Below are positions 7,632 to 13,482 of a DNA stretch of 13,482 nucleotides, piece after piece. Where the stretch lies: contig JAILDD010000203.1 in the NCBI GenBank assembly GCA_024689605.1, forward strand, positions 1 to 13,482. The letters are read 5' to 3'. The DNA is from Lachnospiraceae bacterium. Its GTDB lineage: Bacteria; Bacillota_A; Clostridia; Lachnospirales; Lachnospiraceae. A program made the position numbers and the translations under genes. Below the pieces are notes generated by a model that searched no databases, had not been told where the DNA came from, and saw only the letters and a program-made list of their open reading frames with translations. Every line of letters begins with the position of its first letter. The first letter of the stretch is position 1.

Positions 7632-9560
7632 TACGAGGTATTTTTTTACACATGCGCAATAATACTGTCATGCTCCTGTATGTTCTATGTTCTGAACAGG
7701 AAGCTTATTCAGAAGGCTCATAGCAAAGTCTTTCTTTTCATATTGATAAATATAACAGTTGTATCCGCTGCAGACCTGACGAGCCATGTCCTGACACCGC
7801 TCTGTGCAGTGAACCCATCCATTATGCCGCTGCGCGTATCCATGGATTATATCTATTTCTTTATGCACAATACTCTTTCGCCGGCATACACGCTGTACAT
7901 AATGCTGATAAATGGCAGCGCCACGGTACGGAAGAAAAAATTCTTCATAGCATATATCATACCTGCAGCGGCAATCGAGCTGCTGACAGTGGCTAACCTT
8001 TTCACCGGCATAATATTCAATATAGATGCAAATGGTGAATACCACAGGGGTGCCGGAATGCCGGTTCTCTATGTCATCTCCGGAATTTATCTCCTGGTAG
8101 CTATCTACTACATCCTGCGCCACCGTAAGTCCATGAGCTCAGGCATGTATTCCACACTATGGTTTTTCTTCTCATTCTCACTGATAGGCATCATTGTTCA
8201 GGCCGTTAATGTGGACCTGCAGATCGAGTCCTTTGCGGAAGCCCTTTCCATGCTGGGCATCATGCTCACGCTTGAAAATGAGGACACGAGCATCGATCCC
8301 ATATCCGGGGCCTACAACCGTTCCACATTTATGGAAGAAAACAGAAGACGGATCAATTCCGACGATAAATACTCCGTTATCAGCGTAAACCTCACGAACT
8401 ATAAGTTTTTCGCCCGGATCTTCAGCTACGATGAAAGGAGCCAGGCACTGCGCCAGATTGCTTCATGGATGCTTAACCTCGCCCCTGATGCTCTGGTATA
8501 CAGGCTTTCCGACAGCAACTTTACCCTCATTACAAGAAAAACCTCCGATGAGGATCTGGATGACATCACTTCCGAGATAGCCAGACGCTTTGAACATGAA
8601 TGGAAAAATAAAGATTCCGTGCTGCAGTTCAACATACAGATCCGCGTGGCTGTGATCCCGGATGACGGCGTAACTGAACCGGATATGCTTCTGGAGCTTG
8701 CGGATGACATGGATTCCGTAAAGTCGAACGGCGTGCAGCTTCAGCGAGGCAAAGACCTGCGCTACCTCTCCAGAAGAATAGCAGTGGAAAATGCCATCCG
8801 TCGCGCTTTTGAAGAGGACAGGTTTGAGGTTTATTACCAGCCCATATGGTTCGCCGGCAACAGGAAGATATATTCTGCAGAAGCACTGCTCAGGCTCAAT
8901 GACCCCGAGCTGGGATTCATCCCTCCCGATGAGATGATACCCATCGCAGAGAGAAACGGGCTCATAGATAAGATAGGCCTCACCGTATTTGAGAAAGTCT
9001 GTGCCTTCATTGCGGACGAAAGGTTCAAAAAGCTGGGACTCCGTTATATCGAAATAAACCTGAGTCTGTATCAGCTGGCATTTTCGGATACACTGACACG
9101 CTTTGATGAAATAATGAAAAACTATGGGGTATCCAGCGACCAGATCAACCTTGAAATAACAGAATCCGCTTCACTTGCATCCTACAGCGGCATCAGCACA
9201 TCCATCAGCGCACTGAAATCCGCAGGTTTCAGCTTCTCGCTGGATGACTACGGCACGGGATATTCCAATCTCACCAACATAGTAAACATGGATTTCCTCA
9301 ATATTAAATCCGACAAAGGCCTGCTCTGGTCCACCGATGAAAACTCAAAACACCTGCTGGTAGATTCCATAAGGATGATGAGAAGATGCGGAATGAACGT
9401 TATCCAGGAAGGGGTAGAGACAGGCGAACAGCTTGACCTGGTACTCAATGCCGGTGCAAACCTGATACAGGGCTACTACTTCTCAAAGCCTCTGCCCAAG
9501 GAGGATTTCATAGATTTCACCAGGAATTTCAACAAAAAAGACAGCATGGCTGCAAGCTAA
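7629..9560 (+). CDS. membrane cyclic-di-GMP phosphodiesterase (degenerate GGDEF, intact EAL)
   Basis: A 643-residue paralogue of the leftward pair. About seven hydrophobic segments (residues 1-215) include the loop motif GEYHRG (136-141) shared with the dead paralogue. The GGDEF domain starts with IDPISGAYNRSTF (222-234), close to the usual DxLTGxxNR entry, but the signature is only SDSNF (294-298), so no cyclase activity is expected. The EAL domain (about 385-625) keeps E418 of EAL, N477, E509, D539-D540, K560, E594 and Q614, and should hydrolyse cyclic di-GMP. One small change is NIKSDK where most have VKIDK; Lys and Asp are kept. The ATG at 7629 is the first usable start but has a distant ribosome binding site (GGGGG at 7608) and lies in a possible stem. 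It is divergent from the leftward operon and followed after 45 bases by the CAP gene, perhaps co-transcribed. Confidence 0.93.
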   Translation: MYEVFFYTCAIILSCSCMFYVLNRKLIQKAHSKVFLFILINITVVSAADLTSHVLTPLCAVNPSIMPLRVSMDYIYFFMHNTLSPAYTLYIMLINGSATVRKKKFFIAYIIPAAAIELLTVANLFTGIIFNIDANGEYHRGAGMPVLYVISGIYLLVAIYYILRHRKSMSSGMYSTLWFFFSFSLIGIIVQAVNVDLQIESFAEALSMLGIMLTLENEDTSIDPISGAYNRSTFMEENRRRINSDDKYSVISVNLTNYKFFARIFSYDERSQALRQIASWMLNLAPDALVYRLSDSNFTLITRKTSDEDLDDITSEIARRFEHEWKNKDSVLQFNIQIRVAVIPDDGVTEPDMLLELADDMDSVKSNGVQLQRGKDLRYLSRRIAVENAIRRAFEEDRFEVYYQPIWFAGNRKIYSAEALLRLNDPELGFIPPDEMIPIAERNGLIDKIGLTVFEKVCAFIADERFKKLGLRYIEINLSLYQLAFSDTLTRFDEIMKNYGVSSDQINLEITESASLASYSGISTSISALKSAGFSFSLDDYGTGYSNLTNIVNMDFLNIKSDKGLLWSTDENSKHLLVDSIRMMRRCGMNVIQEGVETGEQLDLVLNAGANLIQGYYFSKPLPKEDFIDFTRNFNKKDSMAAS

Positions 9561-9605
9561 GTACACGCGTACTGATTACAAAATAAAGAAGGAAATATAC
9601 TTAAT

Positions 9606-10643
9606 ATGAAAAAGCAAAACATAAAACCTCCGGTCATACTCGCACTCCTGACTCTGATTCTTTTCGCCGGTTTCGAATATGCATATCTTAAATGGGAAAA
9701 TGAAGAAGCCGCCAGAATAGCGCATAAACAGTACGTTGAAAGCCTGGAAAATAATTACGGCGGTGCCTATACGGAAGGCACGACTGCAGGTACTCTGTCA
9801 GAAGAAGAATGGGAAGCAATGGAAACCGCTGCACAGGCGCGTATGGATGCCTACAAGGCGGAAATGGCCGCAAAAGCTGCTGCCACCCGCGCTGAAGCTG
9901 AGGACCTTGCCAGAGAAAAGGAAGAAGCCGAGGCCGCTGCACAGGCTGATTCCGAAGAAGACAGTATGCAGGCAGACTCCGGCGATGCAGAGGATGCAGA
10001 GGAAACAGATGCAGAAAATCCCTACGATGAAGACAAACCAACAGAAGATGAAGCCGCAGTAGCTACCGACGATGACGCAGCCAAAGAAGAAGCTGAAAAA
10101 GCTGCCGCCGAAACGGAAGCCAAAGCGCAGGAAGAGGCTGAGAAGGCTGCTGCCGAAGCTGCTAAAGCCCAGGAAGAGGCTGAAAAAGCTGCCGCTGAAG
10201 CTGCTAAAGCCCAGGAGGAGGCCGAAAAGGCCGCCGCTCAGGCTGAAATGCAGGCTTCTGTATCAGAATATGCAACGGAAGTTGCAAACTTAGTCAATCA
10301 GTACAGGGCTGAAGCCGGACTTGCTCCCCTCACCCTTTCACCTTCACTTTGCGAAGCTGCAGAGATACGTGCCGCAGAACTGCTCATCTCCTTCTCACAT
10401 ACAAGACCCAACGGGCAGCCATGCGTTTCTACTTTTGACAGTCTGGGCATTCCCTACGGCTACGCCGGCGAAAACATAGCCGCCGGCCAAAAATCGGCTT
10501 CAGAAGTAATGAACAGCTGGATCAATTCCCCCGGCCACAAAAAGAACATCATGAATCCCAACTATACCAAGATAGGAATCGCCTGCTATTATGATGCAAG
10601 CGCTCCCTACAGCTACTACTGGGTGCAGATGTTTACGGACTGA
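9606..10643 (+). CDS. membrane-anchored CAP (SCP/PR-1) domain protein with Ala/Glu-rich stalk
   Basis: A 345-residue exported protein. A short basic start (MKKQNIK) precedes a hydrophobic segment (residues about 9-27) without a clear signal-peptidase site, so it is probably a membrane anchor with the rest outside. Residues 28-215 are very rich in Ala, Glu and Lys, with an acidic patch near 115-160 and repeats of EEAEKAAAEAAKAQ, predicted as a long helix or coiled-coil stalk. The CAP domain (about 222-345) shows LVNQYRAEAGLAPL, H265 (FSHTRPNG), GENIA with E289, SPGHKKNIM with H311, and the terminal YYWVQMFTD, the pattern of bacterial YkwD-like proteins. The biochemical role of this family in bacteria is unsettled. 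AAGGA lies about 12 bases before the ATG. It follows the EAL gene by 45 bases and may share its transcript. Confidence 0.9.
   Translation: MKKQNIKPPVILALLTLILFAGFEYAYLKWENEEAARIAHKQYVESLENNYGGAYTEGTTAGTLSEEEWEAMETAAQARMDAYKAEMAAKAAATRAEAEDLAREKEEAEAAAQADSEEDSMQADSGDAEDAEETDAENPYDEDKPTEDEAAVATDDDAAKEEAEKAAAETEAKAQEEAEKAAAEAAKAQEEAEKAAAEAAKAQEEAEKAAAQAEMQASVSEYATEVANLVNQYRAEAGLAPLTLSPSLCEAAEIRAAELLISFSHTRPNGQPCVSTFDSLGIPYGYAGENIAAGQKSASEVMNSWINSPGHKKNIMNPNYTKIGIACYYDASAPYSYYWVQMFTD
10086..10256 (+). repeat. 42-bp repeat in the CAP protein stalk
   Basis: Three contiguous 42-bp units (10131-10256) encode EEAEKAAAEAAKAQ, the last with changes at its end. A fourth, diverged 45-bp unit (10086-10130) precedes them. 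Units at 10131 and 10173 are almost identical in DNA, so copy number may vary between strains. Confidence 0.85.
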
Positions 10644-10685
10644 GCGGGCAATAAAAATGGCCCCCTCCGGTTCCGGTTCTTCACC

Positions 10686-10714
10686 TTGACACCTATGGTC
10701 AATTACTATAAAAT
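10686..10714 (+). promoter_or_regulatory. promoter of the tRNA-Pro gene
   Basis: TTGACA (10686-10691, perfect -35), a 17-base spacer and TAAAAT (10709-10714, 5/6 -10). Transcription would start near 10721, about 42 bases before the tRNA. The gap 10644-10685 after the CAP gene has no clear terminator. Confidence 0.8.
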
Positions 10715-10762
10715 ATGCTTTGTTTGATTTGTACTTTCAAATTTAATATTTTATATGTTTAA

Positions 10763-10836
<74 letters not shown>

Positions 10837-10857
10837 TTTTTATCAAAAATAAGTCGT

Positions 10858-10879
10858 TTTTCTAACTTTTTTCTAACTT
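10858..10879. repeat. two tandem 11-bp repeats near the attachment site
   Basis: TTTTCTAACTT occurs twice back to back (10858-10868 and 10869-10879), one helical turn apart, 22 bases inside the element from the tRNA end. Its place fits arm-type binding sites of tyrosine integrases. Further on, AGATCGATCT (10913-10922) is a perfect palindrome followed by AGATCT (10927-10932). Function is inferred from position. Confidence 0.45.
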
Positions 10880-10954
10880 TACCACTTTATTTTGTTTTTA
10901 TTTTTCATCGTCAGATCGATCTCTGCAGATCTTTTACTGTTGCATTATTGATTT

Positions 10955-12148
10955 TTAATTGTTTAGTTTTATTATACTGTTCATTTTGTCTGAAATCTCT
11001 TTCTTTGCCTCCTTTTCCTTTACCTTTGCATAAATCTTCAGTGTCGTATTTATATCCTTATGCCCTACCCACTTCTGTATGCTTTTCACATCCATTCCCT
11101 CATGGATAAGGATAGATACACATGATGACCTGAGTCCGTGAAATGTTACAGCCTGTGGCAGTTCCGGTATCCTTTTTAACAGCTTATTAAAAGCTTTGGT
11201 GGGATAGTCCGGATAATAAAGGGATCCATCCACATGCTTGAATACATAGTCGCTATCAAAATAGCCATTGCCACACAGCCTGCGGTTGGCTGCTTCCTTT
11301 TTCTTAAGCTTCTTAAACAATTCTATCTGCTCGTCCGTCAAAGGATAATTGCGTTCGCTGGAAATAGTTTTGGTCGAATTCAGCCGATTAACCGTCGTTC
11401 CCTTTGTAACAGTGTGATTGACCTTCATAACAGCCTTCTTAAAGTCTATGGCTGACCACTTAAGCCCCAGGACTTCTTCCCGCCTAAGGCCGAAAAACAG
11501 GGTGATATAAAACAATTCATACAGTTCATGATCCCTTACCTTATCCAGGAACACTCCGGCCTCTTCATATGAAAAGAACTCATCATCAAGGTTCTTCACC
11601 TTTGCGTGCTTTGCAGCCAGGCTTTTGTTAATGCAGACCTCTTTTACCGGATTATATATAATAAGACCATCCCTAAAGGCCTGATCCATGATGTATTCCA
11701 GGAGAATCTTTATGTCCTTAACAGTTCTTGGCTGAACATCATATTTTTCAAAGAGGTCATCCAGAAACTCTTCAACAAGCGATTCCCTGAGTTCCTTCAC
11801 TTTCAGGTCACCATAGTATGCCTTTATCCTATTGGTCCGGTATATGTACGAAGCATATGTCGTATCTGAAACCTCACGTTTCTTTCTTTCCATGACGTGA
11901 TCTATGTAATCCGTAAGCAGAATATTTTTATCTATGGTCAGATTTTTCCTGCCTCCTACAAGACGTGCCCTGGATTCAGATGCCTTTTTCACATTGTCTG
12001 GTGTATCAGCCAGCCCGGTGGCATGCCACTTCTTTTCCGTGACCTTTTTCCCATCTTTCACGGAAGTCTTTGAAACAACTATATAGAGAAAGCCGCTTTT
12101 AGCCTGGATCCCGGTTGCTCTTTTTCCTGATTTCTTGTGTCGTGCCAT
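10955..12148 (-). CDS. tyrosine recombinase (integrase) of the mobile element
   Basis: A 397-residue phage/ICE-type integrase that would recombine the element with the tRNA-Pro site. An N-terminal arm-binding region (about 10-70) is followed by a core-binding SAM-like domain (about 75-170, TDYIDHVMERKKREVSDTTY) and the catalytic domain (about 190-385). Catalytic residues are R222 (GLRREEVLGLKW), K260 (STKT), H337 and R340 (HGLR), H363 (VGHKDINTTL) and nucleophile Y373 (KIYAKV). All are present, so it should work. I chose the ATG at 12148 (MARHKKSGKRATG) with GAGGG 9 bases upstream. The frame stays open up to a TTG at 12364, but that stretch is out of frame with a convincing HTH gene and has no integrase-like sequence. 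The stop of the excisionase gene is 4 bases before the start, so the two form an operon. Confidence 0.94.
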   Translation of the reverse strand: MARHKKSGKRATGIQAKSGFLYIVVSKTSVKDGKKVTEKKWHATGLADTPDNVKKASESRARLVGGRKNLTIDKNILLTDYIDHVMERKKREVSDTTYASYIYRTNRIKAYYGDLKVKELRESLVEEFLDDLFEKYDVQPRTVKDIKILLEYIMDQAFRDGLIIYNPVKEVCINKSLAAKHAKVKNLDDEFFSYEEAGVFLDKVRDHELYELFYITLFFGLRREEVLGLKWSAIDFKKAVMKVNHTVTKGTTVNRLNSTKTISSERNYPLTDEQIELFKKLKKKEAANRRLCGNGYFDSDYVFKHVDGSLYYPDYPTKAFNKLLKRIPELPQAVTFHGLRSSCVSILIHEGMDVKSIQKWVGHKDINTTLKIYAKVKEKEAKKEISDKMNSIIKLNN

Positions 12149-12152
12149 TTCA

Positions 12153-12365
12153 TCAACCCTCTTCAATCTTGAAATCCTTGTCCGGATAGATGAATTCCAT
12201 AAGATACAATTTAGGGATCCTGTATTTACCGGCAATCCTGATCGAACGTATCTTGCCTTCTGCAAGATAGTTATAAACAGTATTACGCCCGGTATGCAGT
12301 ATATTCTGTACATCTTCCGGCAACAAAATGTCATTGTAGCCTGCCAGTATTTCCTTATAAACAAT
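12153..12365 (-). CDS. excisionase-like helix-turn-helix protein with an ATT start
   Basis: This frame encodes 70 residues, beginning (I/M)VYKEILAGYNDILLPEDVQ and ending KDFKIEEG. The middle, LLPEDVQNILHTGRNTVYNY (14-33), then a turn and basic strand KIRSIRIAGKYRIP (38-51), and YLMEFI, is the MerR-like winged HTH pattern of small excisionase-family proteins next to ICE integrases. No ATG, GTG or TTG is available before the domain; the only well-placed start is ATT at 12363-12365, 5 bases after a very strong AGGAGGGG (12371-12378). ATT starts are rare but known (infC). Family members as I remember them start at this point with Met-x-Tyr-Lys. It would bend DNA and direct excision together with the integrase, whose gene starts 4 bases downstream. 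A CTG seven codons in is a poorer alternative start. Confidence 0.78.
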   Translation of the reverse strand: MVYKEILAGYNDILLPEDVQNILHTGRNTVYNYLAEGKIRSIRIAGKYRIPKLYLMEFIYPDKDFKIEEG

Positions 12366-12382
12366 GTTCTCCCCTCCTCTCT

Positions 12383-12586
12383 CTATATTTTCTTCTGATT
12401 AAGACATGCCTCTTCATACCAGAAACGGTTAACCTTACCCGCCACAACTATTGCTGAGGGATATGTCTTTTTCAGATCTTCATTTAACGCATGAATGATT
12501 GCATACGCCTTAGGTTTTGATATATCAAAATCATTCATTACAGTTCCAACGCCTACATACTTTTTTTCATTTGTACCGTTATCCAT
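12383..12586 (-). CDS. small helix-turn-helix DNA-binding protein of the element
   Basis: A 67-residue protein. The ATG at 12586 (MDNGTNEKKYVGV) is chosen because AAGGAG (12593-12598) lies 6 bases upstream; the frame is open further to 12664, but that extension is AT-rich and low in complexity. Residues about 10-38 (YVGVGTVMNDFDISKPKAYA and following) form an HTH like that in small regulators and excisionase-type proteins of Firmicute ICEs, where the residues after it read VAGKVNR, a basic wing. It probably binds element DNA to control excision or early transcription. It ends 17 bases before the ATT of the next gene, so it is the first gene of a three-gene leftward operon with excisionase and integrase. 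Confidence 0.75.
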   Translation of the reverse strand: MDNGTNEKKYVGVGTVMNDFDISKPKAYAIIHALNEDLKKTYPSAIVVAGKVNRFWYEEACLNQKKI

Positions 12587-12747
12587 TACTTTCTCCTTAA
12601 CACCAAAATTAAAAATATTACTGCTACTGTTATTTATATTATTATATATATTTTGATATGTCATTATTATTATATGCTATATTTTTAATTTTTGTATGAT
12701 TTCAATATTAGATATGATAAAATTTAGCTCATATAGGAGATTTCGAT
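12587..12747. promoter_or_regulatory. AT-rich divergent control region of the mobile element
   Basis: This 161-base region separates the leftward HTH-xis-int operon from the rightward XRE gene and should hold both promoters and the operators. Rightward, TATGAT (12713-12718) could be a -10 box with TTGTAT (12692-12697) at a short 15-base spacing. ATGAT occurs twice (12696-12700 and 12714-12718) and may be part of an operator. Leftward, TTGAAA is present on the minus strand (12701-12706) but with no -10 box at ideal spacing. TAGGAGA (12734-12740) is the ribosome binding site of the XRE gene. The individual boxes are uncertain. Confidence 0.5.
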
Positions 12748-13392
12748 ATGAACACTAATAACAACATTTTTGGTGAGCGTTTACGTGCTCTCCGTTCAGC
12801 ACGAAACATAACGCAAAAAGACTTTGCAACCGAGCTCGGCATTCCTCAGCCTACTTTATCAGCTTATGAAAGTGGAAAAATCAAGCCCACAGTTGATGCA
12901 ATGATGAATATCGCAGATACTTGCGGTGTTTCTTTGGACTGGCTTTGCGGCCGTGATGAAATCTTTCATATGAAAAGCCTTGGTGATGTGATGTCATGCA
13001 TACTCGAATTATATGAAACAAATGAATTTTCTATTAAAACCACCATCCATGATCGGGTTGATGAAGAAGGAGAAATTGATGATGACGAGAATCGTAACTG
13101 GGTTGACTTAAAAATTTATCACAACGAATACCTCCACAACCCTGAAATTACCCTTAATATGGACCTCTGCCAGTCCATTACACAGGCATATAAACTATCG
13201 CAGGAACTCCGCCGCTATGAACGCACACAGGACAGTTATGAACGCGAGAAAAACTACTTTATAGAAAAGAAGCGTAATACTCCCATTACTAAAATTGATC
13301 ACTCTAATATTTCCGAAGAAGAACACAGAAAACGTATGCTGGAATTTATGAAAGAAGAATGGGAAGCTATGGAAAAGAAATCAGGCGAATAA
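12748..13392 (+). CDS. XRE-family transcriptional regulator (element repressor candidate)
   Basis: A 214-residue protein with an N-terminal lambda-repressor-type HTH (residues about 8-66: FGERLRALRSARNITQKDFA, then LGIPQPTLSAYESGKIKPTV and VSLDWLCGRD, the usual end of the domain). Residues 75-214 are acidic and then highly charged, with a likely helix near 155-180; I recognise no S24 peptidase, toxin or metal-binding domain, so it lacks the self-cleavage module of CI/LexA-type repressors. A good ribosome binding site (TAGGAGA) lies 7 bases before the ATG. Placed divergently from the integrase operon, it most likely represses the element's genes and its own. How it would be relieved is not visible; an antirepressor or protease encoded further right is possible. 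Confidence 0.88.
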   Translation: MNTNNNIFGERLRALRSARNITQKDFATELGIPQPTLSAYESGKIKPTVDAMMNIADTCGVSLDWLCGRDEIFHMKSLGDVMSCILELYETNEFSIKTTIHDRVDEEGEIDDDENRNWVDLKIYHNEYLHNPEITLNMDLCQSITQAYKLSQELRRYERTQDSYEREKNYFIEKKRNTPITKIDHSNISEEEHRKRMLEFMKEEWEAMEKKSGE

Positions 13393-13451
13393 GCGATAAA
13401 ACTGATCTTAATTATGAATAGATAGTTCTGGTTTAGAGAAAGGACTAACAT

Positions 13452-13482
13452 ATGATATCAAAAGAATATTTCGGTGAAGGAA
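13452..13482 (+). CDS. start of an unidentified gene (cut by right edge)
   Basis: ATG at 13452 follows AAAGGA (13439-13444) at a normal 7-base distance. Only ten residues are visible, MISKEYFGEG, too few to identify. It lies 59 bases after the XRE stop on the same strand and is probably co-transcribed with it. Confidence 0.5.
   Translation, partial: MISKEYFGEG

Larger units (their letters stand above)
10837..13482. mobile_element. left part of an integrative element in tRNA-Pro (continues past right edge)
   Basis: Directly after the tRNA 3' end come an integrase, an excisionase-like gene, a small HTH gene, a divergent control region and an XRE regulator: the standard attachment and control module of an integrative conjugative element or prophage. 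Base composition turns more AT-rich, most clearly around 12600-12750. The left attachment site should overlap the tRNA 3' end (about 10810-10840). The second copy of that sequence is outside the window, so exact ends and element type are not known. Confidence 0.75.

Noticed and set aside
10644..10685. Possible terminator after the CAP gene
   Set aside because: Only a 4-bp GGGC/GCCC stem with a large loop and no T-run was found; not enough to call.
10913..10932. AGATCGATCT palindrome with AGATCT as integrase terminator
   Set aside because: No T-run follows in the direction of integrase transcription; it is more likely a protein-binding site or chance.
12149..12364. 72-residue N-terminal extension of the integrase from TTG 12364
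   Set aside because: Its sequence looks like an off-frame reading (many Cys, Arg and Ile, no integrase similarity), and the other frame encodes a clear HTH protein with a better-placed ribosome binding site.
12587..12664. Longer N-terminus of the small HTH protein (start at 12664)
   Set aside because: The extra residues are Asn/Ser-rich low complexity from AT-rich DNA, and AAGGAG sits just before the internal ATG at 12586.

Overview
The window looks like a chromosome segment of a Firmicute of the Lachnospiraceae type (Butyrivibrio, Roseburia and relatives). This is inferred from the moderate GC content, strong AGGAGG-like ribosome binding sites, an HRDxTPDN-type Ser/Thr kinase, and several membrane-anchored degenerate-GGDEF/EAL proteins side by side. 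No species can be named from the sequence alone.

Layout. Bases 1-7436 are read leftwards. In transcription order they encode a catalytically dead membrane EAL protein (5478-7436), an apparently active membrane EAL phosphodiesterase (3547-5481, overlapping the former by 4 bases), a rhomboid membrane protease with an extra N-terminal domain (2431-3540, 6 bases further on), a flavodoxin-fold/SCP2 fusion protein (1293-2309), and a Ser/Thr protein kinase cut off by the left edge (1-1194) whose C-terminal half carries tandem repeats. A good sigma-A promoter (TTGAAA-17-TAAAAT, 7481-7509) starts the first three genes. The last two may be read through or have their own weak promoters.

From a divergent control region (7437-7628) a third membrane EAL protein, apparently active, is read rightwards (7629-9560), followed by a membrane-anchored CAP-domain protein with an Ala/Glu-rich repeat stalk (9606-10643). 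The three EAL proteins are paralogues: multispanning N-terminal region, GGDEF domain without its signature, then EAL. Together they look like a cyclic-di-GMP sensing and degrading unit linked to surface or membrane-protein functions. That link rests on gene order only.

A tRNA-Pro gene (anticodon CGG, 10763-10836) with a near-consensus promoter marks the boundary of an integrated mobile element that continues past the right edge. Its visible part has 11-bp tandem repeats just inside the tRNA end, a tyrosine integrase (10955-12148), a 70-residue excisionase-like HTH protein (12153-12365) that seems to start at an ATT codon and is hidden by a false N-terminal extension of the integrase frame, a second small HTH protein (12383-12586), an AT-rich divergent control region, an XRE-family repressor-like regulator (12748-13392), and the first codons of another gene (13452 onward). 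This is the usual attachment and control end of an integrative and conjugative element or prophage. The transfer or phage genes are not in the window, so the type cannot be decided.

No gap without a gene exceeds 300 bases. The points most worth a second look are the dead/active EAL pair coupled to a rhomboid protease, the structured leader of the 7629 gene, and the ATT-started excisionase.
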